This document shows, in pieces, positions 13,863-21,355 of a stretch of DNA of 22,209 nt. This DNA comes from a virus. The DNA lies in IMG/VR virus record IMGVR_UViG_3300027906_001959, positions 1 through 22,209 of that record, one strand, 5' to 3'. The notes under the pieces were generated by a model, which ran no database searches, was not told the DNA's origin, and saw only the letters and a program-made list of their open reading frames with translations. The number at the start of each line of letters is the position of its first letter. Position 1 is the stretch's first letter. Made by a program: the position numbers and the translations under genes.

Positions 13863-14458
13863 CAATGCATCTCCATTTCTTGTATAGTTCCAGTTTCATC
13901 AAATACTTTTCTATTATATGACTCGTCAATTGTCATGATAGTATTATACATATCAGACGCCATGTCATCAACGGTCTTTTTATAAAAACTTGGTGCGAGA
14001 CAACAATAAATGCCATCTTTGTGTAGAGAAAACATTTTCATAAGTTCCACATTCATAAGTTTCAACCCAATGTATAGTCTAAACTGGTCAGCATAATCCC
14101 TCAACTGTTCTGGGTAATCTTTATTCACGCGGATGAATCCTGTCACAACCATGATAACTTTTGGGGATTTGGATTGTTTCTGCATGATATAGTATGGCAA
14201 CTGGTGATTGGTGAATAGAGTTTGATTCCATTGGTTTATGTCTATAATCCCATCCTCAAGATTATTAGGTAGAGCCCCACCATTTTGATTGAATACAATC
14301 AAATCAAAATCATCCTCCACAGTTTCAATCGAATCCATACCTCTAGTATCCCAACTGCCACTAATCTGAGTAATCTCATAGTTTTTTGATAGGTGTTTTG
14401 ATAGTTTCAAACCTACCCCATGTCCACACCCAACTAACAATGCTTTAGGCAATTCCAT
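13862..14458 (-). CDS. Short-chain dehydrogenase/reductase-like (SDR) protein (198 aa)
   Basis: The N-terminus is a Rossmann strand with LLVGCGHGVG (7-16), the glycine-rich dinucleotide-binding loop. FNQNGG (56-61) sits where SDRs carry NNAG. T106 lies on the strand that usually bears the catalytic Ser, and Y129-I-G-L-K133 is a YxxxK pair. These together support a distant SDR with NAD(P) binding; the protein is shorter than the usual 250 residues. The start at 14458 follows GAGGG with a 7-base gap and overlaps the radical SAM gene by 14 bases. It may act on a sugar or on the product of the radical SAM enzyme; the substrate is unknown. Confidence 0.7.
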   Translation of the reverse strand: MELPKALLVGCGHGVGLKLSKHLSKNYEITQISGSWDTRGMDSIETVEDDFDLIVFNQNGGALPNNLEDGIIDINQWNQTLFTNHQLPYYIMQKQSKSPKVIMVVTGFIRVNKDYPEQLRDYADQFRLYIGLKLMNVELMKMFSLHKDGIYCCLAPSFYKKTVDDMASDMYNTIMTIDESYNRKVFDETGTIQEMEMH

Positions 14459-15536
14459 ATAATCCCTCACCGTTAAATATTTGTTGCATGATTGGTTTCT
14501 GTGTTTCACTCAAGTTACAACTACCCACACAAGTCAAACATTTTTTATCTTCCCAATTTTCGTATACCCATCTGAATGGGTCACTATCTAGTATTTCTTT
14601 TAAAGACCACTCATTTAAATCTATCTTTTTATCTTTAAGAATATGATTGACCTGTGCCTTGTGATATTGACTGTTGTGTCTTGGATAGTGTCGCATATGT
14701 CCAAACATACAACAAGGCATCACTTCTCCCTTATGAGTCACTCTGATTTCCATACCATCTCGCAAAGAAAAACATTTTATTTCACCAACCGTATCTTTAT
14801 GCCATGTCTCTACCTGTTCTTGTATCTCAGTATAGATGATGCGGTTCGCCTTAGGTAGTGGATTTTTAATCTGTTCTTGATTAATCGGTTCTATTTCATA
14901 TATAACATTATAATCCGCATCTTTGACCAACATATTACTACCTTCAAATCCTTCTGGTAGTTTTATATTTACTCTGTCAAATCCCAAAGTGTCAGCAAAA
15001 CTCTTGACCTCTTCGACTTGATGTTCATTGTGTTTGAAAGTTAAAAAGTCCCAATGAGATTTGGCACCAGTAGACATATATGCACTCACATTTTTCATGA
15101 GTTTATCCCACTTCACATTTCTCCTGTAAATGTGATTGGTATCTTCCAGACCGTCAATTGAAAAAACCACCCACATATCATGTCCAACAAAGAGGTTGCC
15201 AAGTTGAGTCCAGAACTTATCGTTCTTCATGCCACCGTTTGTGTTTATTTGTATCCGCGTATCTGGGTTGATATTTATTGTGTGTTCTAGTATCTCAATC
15301 AACTGTGGATTGGTACAGGCGTCACCGTAGTCACCACTATAAGTCCAAAACCTTACTTGTTTTATAAAGTCTTCTGAAAAGTATTTTTTGAACTTCTCTA
15401 ATGAGATATATCCAACATCAATTTCTGGGTTAACATTGGTTGACATGTCAATATATCTTGGACACCACGGACAAGCGGCGTTACATACACTCGACACCTC
15501 TAAATTTACATGTGTAATGTCCTCATACTTCCACAT
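14445..15536 (-). CDS. Radical SAM enzyme with SPASM-like C-terminal cysteines (363 aa)
   Basis: C18, C22 and C25 form the CxxxCxxC that holds the [4Fe-4S] cluster cleaving SAM. YSGDYGDA (66-73) and INTNGG (97-102) fit later radical SAM motifs. The C-terminal part has C255, C275, C276, C333, C336 and C340, the set expected of a SPASM-type auxiliary cluster domain. Enzymes of this type modify peptides, sugars or cofactors. No precursor peptide is visible beside it. The start is the ATG at 15536, overlapping the deaminase stop as TGATG. Downstream come an SDR, an SGNH protein and methyltransferases, so a shared pathway is likely. It needs iron and sulfur from the host. Confidence 0.88.
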   Translation of the reverse strand: MWKYEDITHVNLEVSSVCNAACPWCPRYIDMSTNVNPEIDVGYISLEKFKKYFSEDFIKQVRFWTYSGDYGDACTNPQLIEILEHTININPDTRIQINTNGGMKNDKFWTQLGNLFVGHDMWVVFSIDGLEDTNHIYRRNVKWDKLMKNVSAYMSTGAKSHWDFLTFKHNEHQVEEVKSFADTLGFDRVNIKLPEGFEGSNMLVKDADYNVIYEIEPINQEQIKNPLPKANRIIYTEIQEQVETWHKDTVGEIKCFSLRDGMEIRVTHKGEVMPCCMFGHMRHYPRHNSQYHKAQVNHILKDKKIDLNEWSLKEILDSDPFRWVYENWEDKKCLTCVGSCNLSETQKPIMQQIFNGEGLYGIA

Positions 15537-15970
15537 CACATCTTCCTAACAATGACTCCAGATTTCTGTAGGAATTTTATTCCATCTTGTGTTCTATAAT
15601 CGCTCTCGTAAAAAACTGATATAATACCAGATTGGTATATTAATTTAGAACATTCTAGACATGGTGCGTGTGTGGTATATAATACAGCACCCTCAGAACT
15701 TTCTGAAGACTTTGCTACTTTAGCAATTGCGTTTGTCTCTGCGTGTAGTACTTCTGGTTTAGTTTTTAACTCTATGACATTGCCTGTCAATGCACCTCGT
15801 TTACTTGGATATTCACAATTGTTATCCCACCCAGACGGCGTACCATTATATCCTATAGATATTATTCTACTTTCTTTCACCAGAATTGCACCAACCTTTA
15901 ATCTTTTTGCTGGTGACAATCTTGCATATACTTTTGCTGTTTGCATATGCGCTCTATCAAATTTATCCAT
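15536..15970 (-). CDS. dCMP deaminase (144 aa)
   Basis: The zinc site is complete: H76-A-E78 (HAE) and P103-C104-L-E-C107 (PCxxC), and YNGTPSGW (41-48) is typical of the deoxycytidylate deaminase family. The enzyme turns dCMP into dUMP, the substrate of thymidylate synthase, which is encoded in the same run as ThyX. T4 encodes the same activity (gene cd). The ATG at 15970 overlaps the stop of the zinc-ribbon gene as TAATG; the frame could extend two codons to a TTG, which is less likely. Length is normal for a short phage form. Confidence 0.93.
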   Translation of the reverse strand: MDKFDRAHMQTAKVYARLSPAKRLKVGAILVKESRIISIGYNGTPSGWDNNCEYPSKRGALTGNVIELKTKPEVLHAETNAIAKVAKSSESSEGAVLYTTHAPCLECSKLIYQSGIISVFYESDYRTQDGIKFLQKSGVIVRKM

Positions 15971-16152
15971 TACCAATCCTCAATAATCTCTTCTTTATCC
16001 CAATCCTCCTGCTCTAGTTCTTCTTCAAGTTCTAGGTCACTACCACAAAATGTACAGTATGTAATACGGTAATGCGAGTCTGCCATATCATACTTTACCC
16101 TGTAAACAGCGTCACACGAGATGCACTCTACTAATTTTGAAGGTTTCGACAT
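15970..16152 (-). CDS. Small zinc-ribbon protein with acidic tail (60 aa)
   Basis: CISC at residues 10-13 and CTFC at about 33-36 form two CxxC knuckles, the expected ligands of a zinc ribbon. The last 20 residues are almost all Glu, Asp and Trp. The ATG at 16152 overlaps the nrdB stop as TAATG, and its own stop overlaps the deaminase start the same way, so it is translated as part of the nucleotide block. Small zinc ribbons of this kind often bind nucleic acid or polymerase, but the acidic tail argues against simple DNA binding. Function unknown. Confidence 0.75.
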   Translation of the reverse strand: MSKPSKLVECISCDAVYRVKYDMADSHYRITYCTFCGSDLELEEELEQEDWDKEEIIEDW

Positions 16153-17141
16153 TATACTGCAGCTGTCCCCCAAACATCATCCCACTTCCCTTGAAGCGCC
16201 CCCCTCGCATAATCGGTTGCTCTATTTTCAAAGAAATTTGTGTGTGTAGGTGCGTTAATCATTTCCTCTACCCATAGTAGCGGATTGCGTTTTACTTTAA
16301 ATATTCCTCTCATACCCAAACTAATCAATCTCCTGTCAGCAATGTATCGAATATATGTTTTAACATCTTCTGGTTTTAAATTCTCCATTGGGCCCATAGC
16401 AAATGCAAGGTCAATAAATTTCTCTTCTAGTTCTACCATGTTCTCAGCGATAGTGTATATTTCTCTTTTGAGACTATCTTTCCATAGTGTTCTATTTTCT
16501 TCTATGTATGTCCTAAACAACTTAATCATAGACTCAGCGTGCATAGTTTCATCCACAATAGACCATGTAATAATCTGACCCATACCTTTCATCTTACCAT
16601 GACGCGGAAAGTTCAATAACATAATGAAAGAACTAAACAACTGCATACCCTCAGTAAATGCACTAAAGGCGGCGATGTTAGTCGCAACACTTTCTTTAGT
16701 TCCATTTGCCTTCGATAAATCCATGAAGTACTCATGTTTGTCTGCCATCGCTTCATAGTCCAAGAATTCACTATATGTAGACTCTGGCATTCCAAGAGTT
16801 TCAATTAGATGTGAGTAAGCGGCAACATGCAATGCTTCTCTAGCGGCAAATCCAGATAACATCATTCGTATTTCTGGTTGCGGAAAATATGGCAGATAGT
16901 TAGTCACATATCCATCTGCCACATCTATGTCACCCTGTGTGAAGAATCGAAATATATTAGTAAGAAATGCTTTCTCTTCTTGTGATAATCGTTCTTTCCA
17001 ATCTTTTACATCTTCTGCCATCGGTACTTCAGTATGCAACCAATGAGATTGCTCATGTTTCAACCACGCCTCGTATGCCCAAGGGTAGTTAAATGGTTTA
17101 AAATATTCTCTTTTACTTGTTAAATCTTGTTTTGGGCTCAT
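16152..17141 (-). CDS. nrdB: Class I ribonucleotide reductase beta subunit (R2), NrdB (329 aa)
   Basis: The carboxylate and histidine ligands of the di-metal site are D71, E102, H105, E164, E198 and H201, and Y109 sits four residues after H105, where the radical Tyr is expected. Spacings D71-E102 (31) and E164-E198 (34) equal those of Escherichia coli NrdB. The enzyme therefore looks like a tyrosyl-radical class I R2 that supplies the radical to NrdA. The ATG overlaps the stop of the QueC-like gene as TAATG, behind GGAG. It needs iron (or manganese) and oxygen. No glutaredoxin or thioredoxin partner is present in this window. Confidence 0.95.
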   Translation of the reverse strand: MSPKQDLTSKREYFKPFNYPWAYEAWLKHEQSHWLHTEVPMAEDVKDWKERLSQEEKAFLTNIFRFFTQGDIDVADGYVTNYLPYFPQPEIRMMLSGFAAREALHVAAYSHLIETLGMPESTYSEFLDYEAMADKHEYFMDLSKANGTKESVATNIAAFSAFTEGMQLFSSFIMLLNFPRHGKMKGMGQIITWSIVDETMHAESMIKLFRTYIEENRTLWKDSLKREIYTIAENMVELEEKFIDLAFAMGPMENLKPEDVKTYIRYIADRRLISLGMRGIFKVKRNPLLWVEEMINAPTHTNFFENRATDYARGALQGKWDDVWGTAAV

Positions 17142-17782
17142 TAGTTCTCTCCAATATCTTCCTGTCTTATTTCTTTAAATGCCCATTCTCTTTCTTTACA
17201 CCACCAGCAATTATTACATCTGCCCCTGTCTAATTCGGTACAACTATGAGTAATAGGCGCAATCTCATTCGCTATACCTAAGTCAAATCCCAACTGCACT
17301 ATCGCATCTTTTGTCAATTCAGCAAAAGGTTGACTTAAATGTTTATGTTCTTCTGTCTTAACAAATCGGTCATTGGGTAGAGGATACCCCTCTGGCATGA
17401 AAGACCTTTGATTAGGCGGATACTTATTCACCGCACTAAACAAATGTTCTGCCAATCCCTTATTCCATATCTCATAACCACCACTAGTAACATAATCAGA
17501 TGGATTATCAGATGATATATCCCCTACGATGGTTGTCTTCGTTAGGGCGTGTCCTAGACGGTTTGAAGACCATTCTAAGACCTTATTTGCATAATGTTCC
17601 GCGCCATCTATCTTTGGTACGGTAAAGGGTTCACATTCTTGATTGCGTTCAATACATATGGATTTGACCATGTACCATAGAACGGCACTATCCCATCCAC
17701 CACTAACTAAAACCGCAATCTTCTTATTTAGTGGTATGTCTCTTTCTAACTTAACCCTCACAAGCAACACAGTCTTCACCAT
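17141..17782 (-). CDS. QueC/ExsB-like PP-loop ATPase with Cys4 zinc site (213 aa)
   Basis: SGGWDS at 27-32 is the PP-loop (ATP pyrophosphatase) motif, and C181, C189, C192 and C195 (C-x7-C-x2-C-x2-C) are the zinc site typical of QueC, the enzyme that makes preQ0, precursor of queuosine and of 7-deazaguanine DNA modifications. The middle differs from bacterial QueC: I do not find the PGRN segment, so the substrate may be different. It sits between nrdA and nrdB, overlapping nrdA by 32 bases and nrdB by one. The start is uncertain: the ATG at 17782 has only a weak AAGAG before it, and in-frame GTG codons follow. No queD, queE or transglycosylase is in this window. Confidence 0.75.
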   Translation of the reverse strand: MVKTVLLVRVKLERDIPLNKKIAVLVSGGWDSAVLWYMVKSICIERNQECEPFTVPKIDGAEHYANKVLEWSSNRLGHALTKTTIVGDISSDNPSDYVTSGGYEIWNKGLAEHLFSAVNKYPPNQRSFMPEGYPLPNDRFVKTEEHKHLSQPFAELTKDAIVQLGFDLGIANEIAPITHSCTELDRGRCNNCWWCKEREWAFKEIRQEDIGEN

Positions 17783-19535
17783 CTATCATACTCTTGAAAT
17801 CAATTTCTTTGATTACTTCTCTTTCAATGCGTTTCGATACCTTGTCTGCTTTCCCTAACTTCTCAGACCTACAGTAGTACAAAGTTTTCATACCTTGTTT
17901 CCACGCTAGATAGTGTATTGCATGTAAATATTTAATGTTAACATCTGGTCTAAAGAATAGATTAACTGACTGTCCTTGGTCAATCCATTCTTGTCTAGTA
18001 GATGCGTGTTCGACTACCCATCTCTGGTCAATTTCCATAGCAGTCTTGTAAATTTCTTTCTCTTTCTCATCAAGACATGTTACATGTTGTACTGACCCAT
18101 CGTTGGCAATTATCGATGACCAAATTTTGTCATAATCCAACCTTTTATTCTTCTCGCATTTATCTTTAATGATAATATCCAGATGCTTGTTCTTATTGAG
18201 ATGCGCTCCAGAAAGTGTGTCTTGCCTGTAAGCGTTTGCACGATAAGGTTCAATAGACGGCGAGGTGTTTCCCATAATAATAGAAGAACTAGCATTAGGA
18301 GCGACAGCCATAACATGACTAAATCTTCTTCCTGTCCCCTCCGCATCAATAGCTTCCCCTCTTTCTTTGCCCAGTTCAAAATTTGCTTCATCAAGTTTTC
18401 CTCTTATTAATTTAAACATTCTTATATTAGTGGATTTCGCCATGAACCCCTCAAACGGAATACTGTTCTTCTGTAGGTAAGCATGGAATCCTAAAGCACC
18501 AATACCTATACTGCGTTCTTGTTTAGCAGAGTAAACTGCCCTAGAAACTGTAGGCGGTGCGTTATCAATGAAATACTGTAATACATTATCTAACATCTCT
18601 GCGACATCTTTTAAGAATGTAGTACTCTTTGACCATGCATCATAGTGTTCTAGATTTACAGACGATAAACAACATACAGCAGTTCTACTTTCATTCGTAG
18701 GTAGAATAATCTCTGAACAAAGATTAGACTGATTTATCTTTAATCCCTTTTCCTTTAACCAATCTGGCATATGTCTGTTACTAGTGTCAACAAAATGTAA
18801 ATATGGTTCACCTGTCTCCATACGCATTTCAAGTATCTTCTGCCACAATGCTTTTGCCGATACTGTCTCGCGTACTTCTCCTGTATGTGGGTCTGCTAAA
18901 TTCCACCTATCATCAGCATCTGGGTCTGACATGCATTTTTCAATCATCTCCATGAACCTATCACTAATATTAATACCGTGATGTAGGTTTAGACATCTGA
19001 GGTTTTGGTCTCCTGTTGGTTTACGCATTTCGAGAAACATTGTAATATCGGGGTGACTAATGTCGAGGTAAGCGGCATAACTGCCCCTTCGTGTCTTACC
19101 CTGTCTATAGGCCAATGAACTTGAGTCGTAGGTTTTGAGATGTGGCAAGACACCAGTAGACTTATCATCACTAGCTCTGATACCAAACCCAATGCCAACA
19201 CCCCCACCAAGCATACTAAGCCAATTTGTTTCCGATAGATTTTCAACTAATCCCTCCGCTGTATCGTTAATATAATTTAAGAAACATGATATGGGCAATC
19301 CTTTATTCGACCTACCGAAAGATAATATCGGTGTAGAATAAGATAACCAATGTTTACTCGCGTAATCATACAATCGCTGGGCATGTTCATCATTTGATGC
19401 AAATGCCTCACTTACAAAAGCAAACCTTTCTTGAGGACTTTCTTCTTCCTCTTTCATGTAACTTTCTTTTAATCTTTGTAGTCCCAGTTTATCAAATAAC
19501 TGGTCTCTCTCTAAATCTATTTTTATTCCTGCCAT
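17751..19535 (-). CDS. nrdA: Class I ribonucleotide reductase alpha subunit, NrdA, without ATP-cone (594 aa)
   Basis: NrdA reduces ribonucleotides to deoxyribonucleotides. The visible active-site residues are C84 and C288, which form the redox pair, N271-C273-E275 in NLCSEI, and Y553-Y554 in LYYC, which carry the radical from NrdB. The C-terminal C589-x2-C592 pair is the shuttle that is re-reduced by glutaredoxin or thioredoxin. At 594 residues it lacks the N-terminal ATP-cone of about 90-100 residues, so it should not be switched off by dATP. The start at 19535 is chosen because AAGGA precedes it; the ATG at 19553 lacks a site. It overlaps the SGNH gene by 13 bases. Confidence 0.96.
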   Translation of the reverse strand: MAGIKIDLERDQLFDKLGLQRLKESYMKEEEESPQERFAFVSEAFASNDEHAQRLYDYASKHWLSYSTPILSFGRSNKGLPISCFLNYINDTAEGLVENLSETNWLSMLGGGVGIGFGIRASDDKSTGVLPHLKTYDSSSLAYRQGKTRRGSYAAYLDISHPDITMFLEMRKPTGDQNLRCLNLHHGINISDRFMEMIEKCMSDPDADDRWNLADPHTGEVRETVSAKALWQKILEMRMETGEPYLHFVDTSNRHMPDWLKEKGLKINQSNLCSEIILPTNESRTAVCCLSSVNLEHYDAWSKSTTFLKDVAEMLDNVLQYFIDNAPPTVSRAVYSAKQERSIGIGALGFHAYLQKNSIPFEGFMAKSTNIRMFKLIRGKLDEANFELGKERGEAIDAEGTGRRFSHVMAVAPNASSSIIMGNTSPSIEPYRANAYRQDTLSGAHLNKNKHLDIIIKDKCEKNKRLDYDKIWSSIIANDGSVQHVTCLDEKEKEIYKTAMEIDQRWVVEHASTRQEWIDQGQSVNLFFRPDVNIKYLHAIHYLAWKQGMKTLYYCRSEKLGKADKVSKRIEREVIKEIDFKSMIDGEDCVACEG

Positions 19536-20353
19536 TCTAGTTCCTTTTTCCATCTCTCTACCATAGCCTCATGAAAGTAGAGGCCTGGGTGCATTAGGTC
19601 TCTTGCTAATGCATATTTTGTATCTTTATTTTCTTCCCAATCCTTGTATCCTATTTCGTTTCTTTCTAATGCGGATACGAGTTTAAATTGAACCTTATTC
19701 ATGTCACACAATTCTTTTATTGCCATTAAGTTCTTGCGTCTGTTCAAATATCTCTCAGTTTTACTCTGGCATAATTCCTGTTGCCAATCCAAATCTGACC
19801 AGAACCCAATGCAAGTATTCCACTCTTCGTTGTTCTCATCAATATACCAAGTCTCTCTTGCTAGAGTACTATTCTCTAACATAAGAACTGCCTTGGGTTT
19901 TATTACTGGCAACCAAGTCAAAAGAGTTCTGAAACTAGTGTCTAGTCCTGTAGTACATAGTCCTAAGTTCCACACCTTCTTCTGTATACTTTTCTCCAGT
20001 AGGGATGTCCATGACATATCAGCAGGCAATCCTGTCCCATATGTAAAACACTCACCTATACCCACATAAGAATCTCTGTCTTCATGAAACTCATCGCATC
20101 GATACCCATAACTATTCAAGTCATAGAATATCTCTGTGTCTAACCAACCATACTTTATAAGTTTCTCTTTCTGGTTCTTTAGATTAGACTCGAAAGCATC
20201 AGCACTATCTGTAGAACTCCATTCTACTCTAGTTGCTTCTTTTAATCTCCTATTCCAAGGGAAGGCATAAGGAATCCTTTCCTTTACCTTCTCTATATCA
20301 GAATTCTCATCTTCTGCCTTTGCGAGGGCAACCGCTAACTGATTAGATATCAC
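19523..20353 (-). CDS. SGNH-hydrolase-like protein with Cys in place of the nucleophilic Ser (276 aa)
   Basis: The protein is a paralog of the one at 13110-13862: both have a D-L/M-N-x-Y-G-Y/F-R segment, then block I, then a C-terminal LARDLMH. Here block I reads GIGECFTYGTGLP (98-110) where the paralog has LGCSHTVGVGLP, so Cys102 stands at the Ser position (codon TGT). D252 and H255 (DLMH) are intact, giving a possible Cys-His-Asp triad. The start is a GTG at 20353 inside the end of thyX; I find no later ATG before block I. The gene lies between thyX and nrdA, an odd place for a surface enzyme. Activity is uncertain. Confidence 0.75.
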   Translation of the reverse strand: MISNQLAVALAKAEDENSDIEKVKERIPYAFPWNRRLKEATRVEWSSTDSADAFESNLKNQKEKLIKYGWLDTEIFYDLNSYGYRCDEFHEDRDSYVGIGECFTYGTGLPADMSWTSLLEKSIQKKVWNLGLCTTGLDTSFRTLLTWLPVIKPKAVLMLENSTLARETWYIDENNEEWNTCIGFWSDLDWQQELCQSKTERYLNRRKNLMAIKELCDMNKVQFKLVSALERNEIGYKDWEENKDTKYALARDLMHPGLYFHEAMVERWKKELEWQE

Positions 20354-21008
20354 TTTGTTTTACCGCCTTTGCTACATCTGGGAAATGACCTTCAATAATA
20401 TTCCAACACAATTCAGCAATCTCTGAGTGTTCTTTTTGCGTACCGTTGGTTCGCCTCAGTTGACAATAATGAATCCAAGAGCGTAGTGTACCAGCCATGT
20501 AAATCGTACTCATGGTATTACCTTCTGGTAACACCGCTCTTGCTTGTTCCTTGGCAATACCTTGTTTCAAGGCCCACTCATAAGACTCTTTAGCTTGATT
20601 AATAACCTTCATTTGTTGCATGTTCCAATCTTCAGCAAGAAGTTTATCGTCTGTTTCGATACTATTTTGCCTATTCTTTTCATCTTGCAATCTCGCTTCA
20701 CGAGTTATCCATTCTTCTGATACAGCATATCTCTGACTAAATTCTTGAAAAGAAAAACTACGATGTCTTAGTATTTGTCTACCAATATCTCGCGTGGTTT
20801 TTATTTCAATTGTCATAGAAACAATCTCAAAAGGAGACCAATGTTCATGCTTAATTAAATAAGCAAGTAACTTTGGTGCAGTTTTGGCATTCGCCTGATT
20901 CTCTGGGTTACTCACCCTAGCCGCATATGCAATTAATTCATTTGCGGAATGACAACCAGTTGAAGCTGAAGGCTGGGTCAAACCAACCAGACTCACTTGT
21001 GGTTCCAT
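20343..21008 (-). CDS. thyX: Flavin-dependent thymidylate synthase ThyX (221 aa)
   Basis: The ThyX signature RHRx7S is present as R81-H82-R83 followed by S91 (RHRSFSFQEFSQRY). KHEHWSPFE (53-61) is the conserved segment that precedes it, and RSWIHYCQLR near the end is also typical. The enzyme uses FAD, NADPH and methylenetetrahydrofolate to turn dUMP into dTMP; dUMP can come from the dCMP deaminase in the same run. Length is normal. The ATG follows AGGA with an 8-base gap. T4 itself uses ThyA, but many marine phages carry ThyX, often near nrd genes. Confidence 0.96.
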   Translation of the reverse strand: MEPQVSLVGLTQPSASTGCHSANELIAYAARVSNPENQANAKTAPKLLAYLIKHEHWSPFEIVSMTIEIKTTRDIGRQILRHRSFSFQEFSQRYAVSEEWITREARLQDEKNRQNSIETDDKLLAEDWNMQQMKVINQAKESYEWALKQGIAKEQARAVLPEGNTMSTIYMAGTLRSWIHYCQLRRTNGTQKEHSEIAELCWNIIEGHFPDVAKAVKQSDI

Positions 21009-21010
21009 AA

Positions 21011-21346
21011 TTATTTTCCTAGTTTATGATTATTACCTTCGATTGCGGATAATAAATCCTCAATCATCGCTTTTTTGGTTTTCCTTCGGTCAAGCTTAAT
21101 ACCTTTAGCTTCACCAAATTCATCGATTTTTGCTTTAGTTAATTTCTGCAATTCCTCGATTTTAAACATGTCGGTAGTCACACCTTCTACATACTTACCA
21201 TCTTTTGTGATGGCAGCAACCTTCTTAGAAGGTTTAGCAGCAGGCTTTGATTCAACTGGTTCTGAAGGTTTCAGATATCCAATAATCAACGCAACCGCGA
21301 CAATTACACCAAAAACAGCTAGGTAAATATATTCTTGTTCACTCAT
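21011..21346 (-). CDS. Membrane-anchored protein with C-terminal SAP/HeH-LEM-like motif (111 aa)
   Basis: An N-terminal hydrophobic helix (about residues 6-25) is followed by a Pro/Ala/Lys-rich linker (about 27-44) and a C-terminal helical segment, about 62-103, of the form LTKAKIDEFGEAKGI-x-KKAMIEDL. That pattern resembles the SAP, Rho-N and HeH/LEM helix-extension-helix motifs that bind DNA or RNA. The protein could thus tether nucleic acid to the inner membrane. It lies between primase and thyX, behind AGGAG. No family name is certain. Confidence 0.65.
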   Translation of the reverse strand: MSEQEYIYLAVFGVIVAVALIIGYLKPSEPVESKPAAKPSKKVAAITKDGKYVEGVTTDMFKIEELQKLTKAKIDEFGEAKGIKLDRRKTKKAMIEDLLSAIEGNNHKLGK

Positions 21347-21355
21347 ATTTTGCTC

